Shown here: piece by piece, positions 53,621 to 64,000 of the stretch
Layout: every line of letters starts with the position of its first letter
Position numbering within the stretch: position 1 is the first letter of the stretch
Assembly: GCF_900184245.1 (NCBI RefSeq)
Contig: NZ_FXXB01000008.1
Span: 310,001 to 374,000 of the forward strand
From: Brachybacterium massiliense
Lineage (GTDB): Bacteria; Actinomycetota; Actinomycetes; Actinomycetales; Dermabacteraceae
Length of the DNA: 64,000 nucleotides
Direction of reading: 5' to 3'
Made by a program: the position numbers and the translations under genes
Notes under the pieces: model-generated
Seen by the model: only the letters and a program-made list of their open reading frames with translations
What the model was told of the DNA's origin: nothing
Database searches by the model: none

Positions 53621-54958
53621 TCAGACGCGGCTGAAGGTCGAGCGCAGCTCGTGGTCGGTGACCTGCTCGCGGTAGCGTTGCCATTCCTGGCGCTTGTCCC
53701 GCAGGAAGAATTCGAAGACCTGCTCGCCGAGGGTGCTGGCCATCAGCTCGGAGCTCTCGAACACCTCGAGCGCGCGGAACAGGTCCGTGGGCAGCGGCTC
53801 GATGCCCATGGCGCGGCGCTCGCGCTCGGTGAGCTCCCAGACGGCGTCCTCCGCCCCCTCGGGCAGCTCGTACTCCCCCTCGATGCCGGCCATGCCCGCG
53901 GCCAGCAGCACGGAGAACGCGAGATACGGGTTGGCCGAGGAGTCCAGGCCCCGGAACTCGACACGCGAGCTGGTGCCCTTGGTGGGCTTGTGGAAGGGCA
54001 CTCGCACCAGGGCGGAGCGGTTGTTGTGCCCCCAGCACACATAGCTCGGCGCCTCCTGCGCGCCCCACAGGCGCTTGTAGGAGTTGACCCACTGGTTGGT
54101 CACCGCGCTGTACTCCGGGGCATGGCGCAGCAGCCCGGCGATGAACTGCCGGCCCATGCGGGAGAGGCCGTACTCGGCCCCGGGCGCGTGGAAGGCGTTC
54201 TTCCCGCCCTGGAACAGGGAGAGGTGGGTGTGCATGCCGGAGCCGGGCTGGTCGATCATCGGCTTGGGCATGAAGGTGGCGACCTGGCCCATCGACAGCG
54301 CGACCTCCTTGACCACGGTGCGCAGCGTGACGATGTTGTCCGCCGTGGTGAGGGCGTCCGCGTAGCGCAGGTCGATCTCGTTCTGGCCGGGGCCGTTCTC
54401 GTGGTGGGAGAACTCGACCTGGATGTTCATCGCCTCGAGGTGCTGGATGGCGGAGCGCCGGAAGTCCTGTCCCTGCCCGCGGTGGACGTGGTCGAAGTAG
54501 CCGGCGTTGTCGATCGGGCGCAGCGGCTCGCCCTGGGTGTAGGGCTCCTCGAAGAGGTAGAACTCGATCTCGGGGTGGGTGTAGAGCTCCAGGCCCTTCT
54601 CCTCCGCCCGGGCCAGCGCCTCGCGCAGCACGCGGCGCGGGTCCGACGCGGCGGGCTCCCCGTCGGGGGTGAGCACATCGCACATCATCCGCCCGGTCGC
54701 GTTGGTCTCTCCACGCCAGGCCAGCAGCTCGAAGGTGTCCGGATCGGGCCGCAGGATCATGTCCGATTCGTAGCTGCGGGTCAGGCCCTCGATCGTCGAG
54801 CCGTCGATGCCGATGCCCTCGGTGAAGGCAATCTCCAGATCGGAGGGGGAGATCGCGATGGACTTCAGCGTCCCCGCGATGTCGCAGAACCACAGCCGGA
54901 TGAAGCGCACGTCCTGGTCCGAGACGGTGCGGATGACGTCGTCGTGGAGATGTCCCAT
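53621..54958 (-). CDS. glnA2: Glutamine synthetase-like protein GlnA2
   Basis: 445 residues, the length of mycobacterial GlnA2. Motifs: VRFIRLWFCDIAGTLKS, GSTIEGL, GQNEIDLRY, ATP loop KPMIDQPGSGMHTHLSLF, and FHKPTKGTSSRVEFR. The region equivalent to the adenylylation loop lacks the tyrosine motif of GlnA1, so GlnE should not regulate it. Some actinobacterial GlnA-like enzymes use other amines or glutamine; true activity is not provable here. ATG 54958 is the conserved start. It heads the glnA2-glnE pair, an order shared with Mycobacterium. Confidence 0.95.
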   Translation of the reverse strand: MGHLHDDVIRTVSDQDVRFIRLWFCDIAGTLKSIAISPSDLEIAFTEGIGIDGSTIEGLTRSYESDMILRPDPDTFELLAWRGETNATGRMMCDVLTPDGEPAASDPRRVLREALARAEEKGLELYTHPEIEFYLFEEPYTQGEPLRPIDNAGYFDHVHRGQGQDFRRSAIQHLEAMNIQVEFSHHENGPGQNEIDLRYADALTTADNIVTLRTVVKEVALSMGQVATFMPKPMIDQPGSGMHTHLSLFQGGKNAFHAPGAEYGLSRMGRQFIAGLLRHAPEYSAVTNQWVNSYKRLWGAQEAPSYVCWGHNNRSALVRVPFHKPTKGTSSRVEFRGLDSSANPYLAFSVLLAAGMAGIEGEYELPEGAEDAVWELTERERRAMGIEPLPTDLFRALEVFESSELMASTLGEQVFEFFLRDKRQEWQRYREQVTDHELRSTFSRV

Positions 54959-54999
54959 GCGCCCAGTGTGCCTCAGGAGCGCACGGCGCCGGAGACACG

Positions 55000-55034
55000 G
55001 CACCCCGGCATCCGAGGAGCGGATGCCGGGGTGC
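55000..55034 (-). terminator. Hairpin after the lipoprotein gene
   Basis: A perfect 15-bp stem (GCACCCCGGCATCCG) with a 5-base loop lies 21 bp past the lipoprotein stop, separating it from glnA2. Confidence 0.85.
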
Positions 55035-55055
55035 GCATGAGGCGGCGAGCAGAGC

Positions 55056-55739
55056 TCAGACGAAGTCCGAGCCGTCGATGTACCACTTGCCGTCCTCGCC
55101 CTTGACGAAGACGACTCGGCCGTCCTGGCCCATCATCGTGACTCCTGCGGTGCCATCTCCGTTGTCGACGCCCTCGATCATGGAGGGGTCGATGATGTCG
55201 AGCAGCGACTCGTCCATGCCCTCTTCCTCGGCGGTGCTGCTGAAGCCCTCGGCACAGGCCTCGAGCGCACTGCCCTCGAGCGGCGCGTCCGTGTACGGGT
55301 TCATCAGGAGACCGCAGCCGGCCTTCCCGTCGCCTTCCACGGTGGCCTGCAGGAACTCGTAGTAGCGGTCTGCGACGGCCGAGAGGTCGTCCTCGCTGAG
55401 CGCATCGCCGGAGGCCGAATCGCCGGCATCGTCCGCAGTGTCCTCCGACTCGTCCGAGTCCTCGGCGTCGCCGGCATCGTCTGCGGCGTCGTCCGCATCC
55501 TCGGTGTCGGTGCCATCCTCGGTCGCGCCGGAGTCATCGGACTCCGTGTCCGCGCCCTCGGCGTCCTCGTCTGTGCCCTCGTCCGCCGGATCCTGCTCCT
55601 CGACGGTCGGGTCGTCGCCTCCGTCGCCACCGGTGACCTCGTCGATGAGGCCGCCGCACGCTGCGGTGCCGGCGACGATCGCGAGAGCCCCCAGGCCCGC
55701 GGCGGTTCCTCGAACTGTCCTGCGCATGATCGACGTCAT
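55056..55739 (-). CDS. Acidic secreted lipoprotein, paralogue of its neighbour
   Basis: 227 residues. The signal peptide (RRTVRGTAAGLGALAIVAG) ends in TAAC, a weak lipobox. A very long Asp/Glu/Thr/Ser linker (about residues 30-115) precedes a domain of about 110 residues with two cysteines (AGCGLLMNP and ALEACAEGF) likely forming a disulfide, and the ending VVFVKGEDGKWYIDG. The same domain plan occurs in the next gene. The ATG at 55739 has GGGAGGA upstream. Function unknown; localisation at the outer membrane face is inferred. Confidence 0.8.
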   Translation of the reverse strand: MTSIMRRTVRGTAAGLGALAIVAGTAACGGLIDEVTGGDGGDDPTVEEQDPADEGTDEDAEGADTESDDSGATEDGTDTEDADDAADDAGDAEDSDESEDTADDAGDSASGDALSEDDLSAVADRYYEFLQATVEGDGKAGCGLLMNPYTDAPLEGSALEACAEGFSSTAEEEGMDESLLDIIDPSMIEGVDNGDGTAGVTMMGQDGRVVFVKGEDGKWYIDGSDFV

Positions 55740-55851
55740 GATGCTGTCCTCCCTCACTGTGCCGGCGCGGATGCCGAACAGCTCCAGGATGGCACGGAGC
55801 CGGTCGCCTGTCTGTGGGGAGAACTCCCCACCCTCGCGGCGGCGGGACGGC

Positions 55852-56400
55852 TCAGAACGGGATGGAGAAGTACCAGCGGCCGTCCTCGCCCGGCACCATC
55901 GGGACGTCGACAGGCTGGTCCATGATGCTCAGCGAGACGCTGCCGTCCCCCTCGTCCACGGCCTCGACCATGGAAGGCTCGATCGCATCCAGCACCCCCG
56001 GCTCGAGACCGTCCGCGTAGCCGGAGACCGCGGGCCGGACGTCCTCGACGCAGTCGCTCAGCCTCTCCCCCTCGGGAGCCTTACCCGTGCTCGGATCCAG
56101 CACCATGGCGCAGGTCCCTGCCCAGTCCCGGTCCTCCAGCAGGGCCAGGGCCTCGACGAAGCGCTCTGCGGCGCGCTCGAGCTCGTCCTCGCTGAACGGC
56201 TCGGCGGTCTCGTCGCCCTCCTCGTCCGGGGTGGAGCTGGGGTCGTCCTGGGCGGGCTGCTCCTGCACCGACGGGGTCTGCGGACCGGGCGCGGTCTGCT
56301 CGTCCTCGCCGCCGGTGCAGGCCATGGCTCCCAGTGCGAGAGCGAGCATTCCCGCGCCCGCGGCGACGCGGCGCACGGTGGGGCGCATCCTGGATGTCAC
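55852..56400 (-). CDS. Secreted lipoprotein, paralogue of its neighbour
   Basis: 182 residues. Signal peptide VRRVAAGAGMLALALG ends in AMAC (lipobox-like), followed by a short acidic linker and a C-terminal domain with two cysteines (GTCAMVLDP and SDCVEDV) and the ending PGEDGRWYFSIPF. The domain matches that of the gene 112 bp downstream (SMVEAVDEGDGS versus SMIEGVDNGDGT), so the pair arose by tandem duplication. GTG 56400 is chosen because AGGAGG lies nine bases upstream and the N-terminus then aligns with the paralogue. Confidence 0.78.
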   Translation of the reverse strand: MTSRMRPTVRRVAAGAGMLALALGAMACTGGEDEQTAPGPQTPSVQEQPAQDDPSSTPDEEGDETAEPFSEDELERAAERFVEALALLEDRDWAGTCAMVLDPSTGKAPEGERLSDCVEDVRPAVSGYADGLEPGVLDAIEPSMVEAVDEGDGSVSLSIMDQPVDVPMVPGEDGRWYFSIPF

Positions 56401-56542
56401 GTGAGGCTCCCTCCTAATCGACCGGTGCGGCGACTGGCACCAGGGTGGCACATCCGGGCTCGCTCCTCCCGGAGCCCGACGAGCCCTCGGAGCCGGGCTA
56501 GGCTGGTGCGGATCATTCCCCGACCTCGCACAGGAGAGTCTC

Positions 56543-57361
56543 GTGAGCACTGAGTCCCCCGCCTCCCCGGCGAAGATCCGGCTGCGTCATCTGCAGCAGG
56601 CGAAGGACCAGGGCCGTCCCTTCGCGATGCTCACCTCCTACGACCATTTCTCCGCGCAGGTGTTCGAGGCCGCAGGCATCGAGGTGCTGCTGGTGGGCGA
56701 CTCGGTGGGAAGCACCGTGCTCGGCCACGCCTCCACCACCGCCACCACGCATCAGGACATGCTCACCTTCACCGGTGCGGTGGCGCGCAGCGTGCACCGG
56801 CCGCTGGTGATGGCCGATCTGGCCTTCGGCACCTACGAGACCGGGCCGACGGACGCCCTGCGCCACGGCGTGGAGCTGGTGCGCGCGGGCGCCGAGGTGG
56901 TCAAGCTCGAGGGCGGCGCGGAGATCGCCCCGCAGGTGCGGGCGCTGGTCGAGGCCGGGATCCCGGTGTGCGGGCACCTGGGCTTCACGCCGCAGTCGGT
57001 CAACTCGCTGTCCGGCCATCGAGTGCAGGGACGGGACGATGCTGGCGCCGAGAAGATGCTCGCCGATGCGGCCGCGCTCGAGCAGGCGGGCGCCTGCGCG
57101 ATCGTGCTCGAGCTGGTGCCCGCCGCGCTCGCCGCCCGCATCACGCAGTCGGTCTCGGTGCCCACCATCGGCATCGGCGCCGGGCCGGACTGCGACGGCC
57201 AGGTGCTGGTGTGGCAGGACATGGCCGGGCTCTCCGACTTCCGCGGCCGGTTCGTGAAGACCTTCGCGGATCTGCGGGGCCAGCTCGAGCAGGCTGCGAG
57301 CCAGTACCGGGACGAGGTGCGCGAGCGCTCCTATCCCGGCCCGGAGCACTCCTTCGAGTGA
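56543..57361 (+). CDS. panB: 3-methyl-2-oxobutanoate hydroxymethyltransferase
   Basis: Transfers a hydroxymethyl group from methylene-tetrahydrofolate to ketoisovalerate, the first step of pantothenate and CoA synthesis. 272 residues, TIM barrel. Motifs: MLTSYDHFSAQVFEAAGIEVLLVGDSVG (metal and substrate site, Asp), LEGGAEIAP, VCGHLGFTPQSV with the catalytic region, and VPTIGIGAGPDCDGQVLV. GTG 56543 follows AGGAG by about seven bases. Downstream lies map; no panC or panD is visible. Mycobacterium has panB in the same place after glnA2. Confidence 0.96.
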   Translation: MSTESPASPAKIRLRHLQQAKDQGRPFAMLTSYDHFSAQVFEAAGIEVLLVGDSVGSTVLGHASTTATTHQDMLTFTGAVARSVHRPLVMADLAFGTYETGPTDALRHGVELVRAGAEVVKLEGGAEIAPQVRALVEAGIPVCGHLGFTPQSVNSLSGHRVQGRDDAGAEKMLADAAALEQAGACAIVLELVPAALAARITQSVSVPTIGIGAGPDCDGQVLVWQDMAGLSDFRGRFVKTFADLRGQLEQAASQYRDEVRERSYPGPEHSFE

Positions 57362-57371
57362 GGGCCGCCCC

Positions 57372-57584
57372 TCAGCGGGGCTCGTCGGCGGCGGGCTCGC
57401 CGTAGTCCTCCCAGGCGTCGTCGTCCTGCTCCCATTTCTCGTTGCGGCTCGCGGCGGTCTTCAGCGCCCGCTCCGCCTCCTGCCGGGTGGCGTACGGGCC
57501 CATCAGCTCCGATCCCGGGGACTGACGGCCCTCCTCCACCGCGCCGGTGCTGAGGTTGTAGTAGAACTGCGTGCCCTCGCTCAC
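57372..57584 (-). CDS. Small SPOR-like/conserved actinobacterial protein
   Basis: 70 residues. The sequence [19 protein letters not shown] then [18 protein letters not shown] matches a short family common in actinobacteria, often labelled SPOR domain-containing, with an acidic tail. Function unknown. GTG 57584 is preferred since AGGAG sits six bases upstream. It is divergent from map with only 37 bp between them, and its stop is 10 bp past the convergent panB stop. Confidence 0.75.
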   Translation of the reverse strand: MSEGTQFYYNLSTGAVEEGRQSPGSELMGPYATRQEAERALKTAASRNEKWEQDDDAWEDYGEPAADEPR

Positions 57585-57621
57585 GTCGGACTCCTTCGAT
57601 GTCGGTGAGAGACTGGTGGAC

Positions 57622-58509
57622 ATGACTGTAGAGCAGGTATGGACCCGTCCAGAAGGCCGCGAGCCGCTGGTTCCCGGCACCCTCGGCCCGCGCCGCACCG
57701 TGCCGGCCCGGATCGAGCGGCCCGAGTACGTGGGCAAGGACGAAGCCGTCTCGGACAGCGGCCCGCGGGTGCAGACCCCCGACGTGATCGAGCGGGTGCG
57801 GGAGGCTTCCCGCATCGCGGCGCTCGCGCTGCAGGCCGCAGGCGAGGCCGCCCGGCCCGGCGTGACCACCGATCACATCGATCAGGTGGTCCATGACGTG
57901 CTGCTCGAGCACGGCGCCTACCCCTCGACCCTCGGCTACCTGGGCTTCGAGAAGTCCTGCTGCACGAGCCTGAACGAGGTCATCTGCCACGGCATCCCGG
58001 ATTCCACGGTGATGCAGGACGGCGACATCCTCAACGTCGACGTCACGGCCTTCATCCATGGCGTGCACGGCGACTGCAACGCCACCTTCCTGGTGGGCGA
58101 TGTGCATCCCCGGGCGCAGGAGCTGGTCACGATCGCCCACGACGCGATGCTGCGCGGCATCAAAGCGGCCCGCCCCGGGCGCGAGGTCAACGTGATCGGC
58201 CGGGTGATCGAGAAGTTCGCTGCCCGCCACGGCTGCGAGTCGGTGCACGACTACACCGGCCACGGCATCGCCGAGGGCTTCCACAACGGTCTGATCATCC
58301 CCCACTACGATTCGGCGCCGATGTTCGACGACGTGATCGAGGAGGGCATGACCTTCACGATCGAGCCGATGATCACCCTCGGCTCGCAGGAGTGGGAGTC
58401 CTGGGACGACGGCTGGACGATCGTCACCAAGGACCTCTCCTTCACCGCCCAGTTCGAGCACACGATGGTGATCACCGGCGAGGGACCCGAGCTGCTGACC
58501 GTGGTCTGA
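57622..58509 (+). CDS. map: Methionine aminopeptidase type I
   Basis: Removes the initiator Met from nascent proteins, a cytosolic M24 metalloprotease. 295 residues, with an N-terminal extension of about 45 residues before the catalytic fold ([20 protein letters not shown]) as in actinobacterial MapB. Metal ligands lie in [41 protein letters not shown] and [14 protein letters not shown] 57622 aligns with the family N-terminus. Divergent from the small conserved gene. Confidence 0.96.
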   Translation: MTVEQVWTRPEGREPLVPGTLGPRRTVPARIERPEYVGKDEAVSDSGPRVQTPDVIERVREASRIAALALQAAGEAARPGVTTDHIDQVVHDVLLEHGAYPSTLGYLGFEKSCCTSLNEVICHGIPDSTVMQDGDILNVDVTAFIHGVHGDCNATFLVGDVHPRAQELVTIAHDAMLRGIKAARPGREVNVIGRVIEKFAARHGCESVHDYTGHGIAEGFHNGLIIPHYDSAPMFDDVIEEGMTFTIEPMITLGSQEWESWDDGWTIVTKDLSFTAQFEHTMVITGEGPELLTVV

Positions 58510-58639
58510 GACCTCGCGGACGCCCCCTCACCCGCCCCTGACCACCGGGTACCCTGGTGTGCTGTGAGCACCGCCACGTCCGGTGCACGTCCACCGCAGG
58601 GCGCGACTTCCCGCCCGTTCACGGCAACCAGGAGAGACG

Positions 58640-59464
58640 ATGAGCAAGAAGGCCTTCGGGATCGACATCGGCGGCAGCGGAATCAAAGGGGCGCCGGTCG
58701 ATCTGAACACCGGCGAGCTCACCGCAGATCGGGTGCGCATCCCCACCCCGCAGCCCTCGACGCCGGAGGCGGTGGCGGATGCCGTCGCCGAGCTCCTCTC
58801 CTCCTTCGACCTCGAGGAGGGGATGCCCGTGGGCGTCACCTTCCCCGCGGTGATCAAGGCGGGCGTGGCCCAGACCGCCGCGAACGTGGACGATGCCTGG
58901 ATCGGCACCGATGTGGACGCGCTGCTGAGCGAGCGCACCGGGCGCGACGTGTTCGTGGTCAACGACGCCGATGCCGCCGGCATCGCCGAGGTGCAGTTCG
59001 GTGCCGCCCGTGACGTGCCCGGCGTGGCCATGGTGATCACGCTCGGCACCGGCGTGGGCAGCGCGACCTTCGTGGACGGGAAGCTGGTGCCCAACACCGA
59101 GCTCGGCCATCTGCTGCTGCACGGCGACTCCGCCGAGCGCTACATGGCCAGCTCCATCCGTGAGAAGGAGGATCTGGACTGGGAGACCTGGGCCGGGAGG
59201 CTGCAGGAGTACTTCTCCCACGTCGAGTTCCTCTTCAGCCCCACCCGCTTCATCGTCGGCGGCGGGGTCTCCAAGAAGCACCACAAGTTCCTGCCCCTGC
59301 TGGATCTGAAGGCCGAGATCGTGCCTGCCGAGCTGCGCAACGAGGCCGGGATCGTCGGCGCCGCGGCGCTGGCCCACCTCGAGCGCAAGGCTCTGCGCAA
59401 GTCCGAGAAGAAGGCCGCGAAGAAGGCGGAGAAGAAGCAGGCCGAGGCCGCGGCGACGAGCTGA
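58640..59464 (+). CDS. ppgK: Polyphosphate glucokinase
   Basis: Phosphorylates glucose using polyphosphate or ATP, an actinobacterial enzyme. 274 residues, ROK fold. Phosphate loop [12 protein letters not shown] at the N-terminus, [13 protein letters not shown], the second phosphate loop [11 protein letters not shown] and the adenosine region [13 protein letters not shown]. The C-terminal tail is Lys/Ala-rich ([11 protein letters not shown]), which may bind polyphosphate (guess). ATG 58640 follows AGGAG by five bases. Convergent with rnpB. Confidence 0.95.
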   Translation: MSKKAFGIDIGGSGIKGAPVDLNTGELTADRVRIPTPQPSTPEAVADAVAELLSSFDLEEGMPVGVTFPAVIKAGVAQTAANVDDAWIGTDVDALLSERTGRDVFVVNDADAAGIAEVQFGAARDVPGVAMVITLGTGVGSATFVDGKLVPNTELGHLLLHGDSAERYMASSIREKEDLDWETWAGRLQEYFSHVEFLFSPTRFIVGGGVSKKHHKFLPLLDLKAEIVPAELRNEAGIVGAAALAHLERKALRKSEKKAAKKAEKKQAEAAATS

Positions 59465-59477
59465 GCGCTCCCCCGCC

Positions 59478-59496
59478 GGCCCCGCGCTGCGGGGCC
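59478..59496. terminator. Hairpin between ppgK and rnpB
   Basis: An 8-bp stem GGCCCCGC/GCGGGGCC with a 3-base loop lies in the 37-bp gap between the convergent ppgK and rnpB ends and can serve both strands. No T-tract. Confidence 0.5.
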
Positions 59497-59501
59497 CGCG
59501 G

Positions 59502-59874
59502 GGCGGACCAGCCGGCCTGTAAGCCGGGTTCTGTGATCGGCAGCCATCCCTCTACGATCGCCGTTGCCGACGACCTCCAGCGGTCCACCCGAGGACTCGG
59601 GCCGGCGCCCTCGAACATCCTCTGTCTGACCTTGCTCCCGGTGGGGTTTACCGTGCCGGTCCCGTCACCGGGACCGCGGTGGTCTCTTACACCACCCTTT
59701 CACCCTTACCGCCCGTTCCCCGAGGGGTGCGGGCGGCGGTCTGTTCTCTGTGGCACTGTCCCGCGGATCGCTCCGGGTGGGCGTTACCCACCACCGTGCC
59801 GGATGGAGCCCGGACTTTCCTCGGCCCCGGGGACGGAGCCCCGAGGACGCGGCTGCCCGGCCGACTGGTCCGCC
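59502..59874 (-). ncRNA. rnpB: RNase P RNA, bacterial type A
   Basis: Catalytic RNA of RNase P, about 373 nt. The 5' and 3' ends pair (GGCGGACCAG with CTGGTCCGCC). The conserved core GAGGAAAGTCCGGGCTCC lies near the 5' end on the minus strand. Other universal segments are ACAGAGAACAGACCGCC-like, GGTAAGGGTGAAAGGGTG, TAAGAGACCACCG, AAACCCC and AGAGGATG, and the 3' portion reads ACAGAACCCGGCTTACAGGCCG. The ends are inferred from helix P1. Any reading frame across this stretch on the plus strand is spurious. Confidence 0.96.
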
Positions 59875-59993
59875 TGACAGTCTACGCGGGCCGCGGCCGC
59901 GCCGCCCACCCGCACCCCGCCCCCGGAGCAGGCGTGCGCAACGTCTCCTCGTCGCTGCCGGGCCGCCCTGGGGCGTCGGCCGAGAATGGAGGG

Positions 59994-60770
59994 ATGCTGA
60001 TCCTGCTGCCGCCCTCGGAGACGAAGACCCGCCCCTCGGAGATCGGCGCCGCCGTGCTCGACCTCGCGGCGATGTCGCTGCCCGCGCTGCACGAGGCGCG
60101 CGAGGTGATGCTGCGAGCGGCCCGACGCACCGCCGCCGGCCCGGAGGGCGGCACGCGGCTGGGCGTCCCGGCCTCCTCGCCGGAGCTGGTGGGCCGCATG
60201 CTGCATCTGGCCGAGGAGCCCGTCGCGCCGGCGCTGTCCGTCTACTCGGGGGTGCTCTACGACCAGCTCGAGGCCGGCCTCTCCCCTGCCCAGGACCGAC
60301 AGGTGCTGGTCCAGAGCGCCCTGTTCGGGCTGGTCGACGCCGCGACGGATCGGATCCCCGCCTACCGCCTCTCGGCGAGCTCCTCGCTCGCGCAGCTGGG
60401 GAAGGCGGGCTCCTGGTGGCGTGCGCGGCTGCAGCCTGTGGCCGCCGAGCTGCGTGCCGCGCAGGCCGGGGGCGACTCGCCGGTGGTGATCGACTGCCGA
60501 TCGGGCGCCTACCGTTCGATGATGCCGATGCGCGGCGGCGAGGGACTCCACGTGCTCGAGGTCGCCCCGGTCCAGGAAAGGGGCGGGGTGCGCAAGGTGA
60601 TCTCTCACGATGCGAAGCGCTACCGCGGCCTGGTCACCCAGGTGCTGCTCGCGGCCCCGTCGGCGCCGGCCACTCCCGAGGAGGTGGCCGAGACGGTGAG
60701 CGCCGGGCTCGGCGGGCTCACGGTCGAGCTCGACGGAGACCGGCTGGTCGTCGTGGACCGGGTGGACTGA
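59994..60770 (+). CDS. yaaA: Peroxide stress protein YaaA (DUF328)
   Basis: 258 residues. Begins MLILLPPSETKT, the YaaA hallmark, with SVYSGVLYDQL near residue 82, VVIDCRSGAYRSMMP near 163 and VISHDAKRYRGLVTQ near 201. In E. coli YaaA binds DNA and limits iron-dependent damage during peroxide stress; the role here is inferred. The ATG at 59994 has GGAGGG directly before it (very short spacing), so the true start signal is odd though the N-terminus is conserved. Preceded by rnpB on the other strand. Confidence 0.92.
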   Translation: MLILLPPSETKTRPSEIGAAVLDLAAMSLPALHEAREVMLRAARRTAAGPEGGTRLGVPASSPELVGRMLHLAEEPVAPALSVYSGVLYDQLEAGLSPAQDRQVLVQSALFGLVDAATDRIPAYRLSASSSLAQLGKAGSWWRARLQPVAAELRAAQAGGDSPVVIDCRSGAYRSMMPMRGGEGLHVLEVAPVQERGGVRKVISHDAKRYRGLVTQVLLAAPSAPATPEEVAETVSAGLGGLTVELDGDRLVVVDRVD

Positions 60771-60787
60771 CCCGGGCGAGCACCTGT

Positions 60788-61653
60788 TCAGGCGGCGTGG
60801 CCGCCCCAGGGGTCGGTGGTGTGCTCGCTCAGGAGCACCTCGAGGCCGGGCTGCGCCTCGGCGAGCAGCTGCTGGGCGATCGGCAGCCACAGCGCCTCGC
60901 TCGCGGCATGGGGCACGTCGATCAGGGCCGGCACCGCGGAGGGCTCCACGGCTGACTCGAGGTGCTCGAGCGCCGGGTGATGGCGCAGATCCGAGGTGAT
61001 GTAGACGTCCGCCTCGGCCATGATCGCCGCCTCGAGGAAGGAGTCGCCGGCGCCGGGGCACACCGCCACGCGGCGCACCGGCCGCTCGGCATCCCCGGTG
61101 TGGAGGATCCCCCGCGCGGTCGCGGGGACTTCCTGCGCGATCATCGCGGCGAGGGCGCCGACGGTGGTGGCAGCGGGCAGCGAACCCACCGCCCCGAGCC
61201 CGAAGCGCCGGGATCCGTGGGCCGCCTCCTCGCTCAGCTCCCCGGGCACCAGCGGTGCGGCGTCCTGCAGCGCGAGCGCATCGATCCAGGCGCCGACGGT
61301 GCCGCGGGTGGAGCGGTCCACGTTGGTGTGCCCGCACCACAGCGCGGTGCCGTGGCGCAGCAGCGTGGTGACCACGGCGCCCTTGCCCTCGTCGGCCGGC
61401 AGGAAGCTCGCGCCGCGCAGCAGCAGCGGATGGTGGGTGACCAGGAGCTGCGCCTCCCGGGCGACGGCCTCGCGGGCCACCTCGACGGTGGGATCCACGG
61501 CCAGCAGCACGCGGCGCACCTCGGCGTCCCGCTCCCCCAGCACCAGACCCACCCGGTCCCAGGCTTCCGCCCAGGCCAGCGGGTAGGCCGCCTCGAGGGT
61601 GCCGGTGACCTCCGCGACGCTCGCCGTCCCATTCCCCATGCTCGGGTCCATGC

Positions 61654-61657
<4 letters not shown>
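60788..61657 (-). CDS. Nif3-like dinuclear metal center protein (DUF34)
   Basis: 289 residues. Metal ligands appear in LLVTHHPLLLRG, WCGHTNVDRS and DVPHAASEAL, with VAVCPGAGDSFLEAA and YITSDLRHHPALEHLE in the second half. The function is debated (GTP cyclohydrolase-like or metal insertion); it is a widespread family without a settled role. The ATG at 61657 overlaps the sufU stop (ATGA), placing it in an Fe-S assembly operon, which may hint at a metal-related task. Confidence 0.92.
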
Positions 61658-63879
<2,222 letters not shown>

Positions 63880-63958
63880 GGGCGGGGCGATGCCCCGTGG
63901 CGCTCGACGCATCGAGAGCCGTGACCCTCCTCACGGAGGGGATGCGCTGCGTGCCAGA

Positions 63959-64000
63959 TCAGCTCGAGCGGCTGGCCAGGCGGGTGCCGGTCCAGTCCGG
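63959..64000 (-). CDS. Possible C-terminal end of a gene running beyond the window
   Basis: The last 13 codons before a TGA read PDWTGTRLASRSS on the minus strand. The piece is too short to identify. It would lie just upstream of tRNA-Val on the same strand. The 80 bp between it and the tRNA contain a weak CCCTCC/GGAGGG hairpin. Confidence 0.25.
   Translation of the reverse strand, partial: PDWTGTRLASRSS

Noticed and set aside
53621..54958. GlnA2 as a second GlnE-regulated glutamine synthetase
   Set aside because: The tyrosine loop of GlnA1 is not present in this protein.
59679..59993. N-terminal extension of yaaA reaching into the RNase P RNA region
   Set aside because: The upstream codons overlap rnpB on the other strand and show no conservation; the YaaA family starts at MLILLPPSE.

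Overview
The window is a high-GC chromosomal segment from an actinobacterium. The evidence is very GC-rich coding with common GTG starts, mycothiol synthesis (mshC), a Pup/Dop/PafA/ARC pupylation locus, glnE next to a second glutamine synthetase (glnA2), polyphosphate glucokinase, and actinobacterial families such as DUF4191 and DUF5703. My best guess is a Micrococcales relative of Brachybacterium (Dermabacteraceae). That is a judgement from overall protein character; no database was searched. I see no integrase, transposase, phage gene, CRISPR array or replication origin, so most of the window is conserved core genome.

Layout. 1-5.2 kb (minus): rpe, rsmB, fmt and priA. 5.26-5.94 kb: a perfect inverted repeat (two 326-bp arms, 27-bp loop) made from an FKBP gene, which disturbs the start of priA. 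5.66-7.0 kb: two FKBP-type prolyl isomerases. 7.1-13.1 kb: pafA, pup, dop, arc and trmI, with the 20S proteasome genes missing from their usual place. 13.2-17.5 kb: a site-2-type protease, a PAC2 protein, mshC and uppP. 17.6-20.3 kb: small conserved proteins, a prepilin-peptidase-like protein and two SpoU-type RNA methyltransferases. 20.3-23.7 kb: an operon of an MFS sugar-type symporter, a YdjC/ChbG deacetylase and a frameshifted CehA/McbA-type metallohydrolase. 23.8-34 kb (minus): tRNA-Leu, aroE-mltG-ruvX-alaS, rpsD, rarA, pyrD and two membrane proteins.

34-45.4 kb: pepA, lpdA, sucB, lipB, lipA, DUF4191, RDD and glnA1. This order matches the lipoate/2-oxoacid dehydrogenase/glutamine synthetase block of Mycobacterium. 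LipB and LipA make and attach lipoyl groups, SucB carries two lipoyl domains and LpdA reoxidises them. 45.5-50.3 kb interrupts this block with a small ferredoxin, a TetR-controlled ABC-2 exporter and a RecB-like nuclease. The block resumes with glnE (adenylyltransferase for GlnA1), glnA2, two paralogous lipoproteins and panB. 57-64 kb holds map, ppgK, the RNase P RNA gene, yaaA, the nif3-sufU-sufS operon (Fe-S assembly), a small membrane protein and tRNA-Val.

The points of most biological interest are a pupylation system apparently without a proteasome, whose ARC ATPase also lacks the proteasome-docking tail, and a pseudokinase-like membrane protein between sucB and lipB. Three sequence anomalies (the perfect palindrome, a 52-bp tandem duplication at the trmI start, and a single-base frameshift in the metallohydrolase) may be real or may be assembly or sequencing errors, and should be checked against reads.
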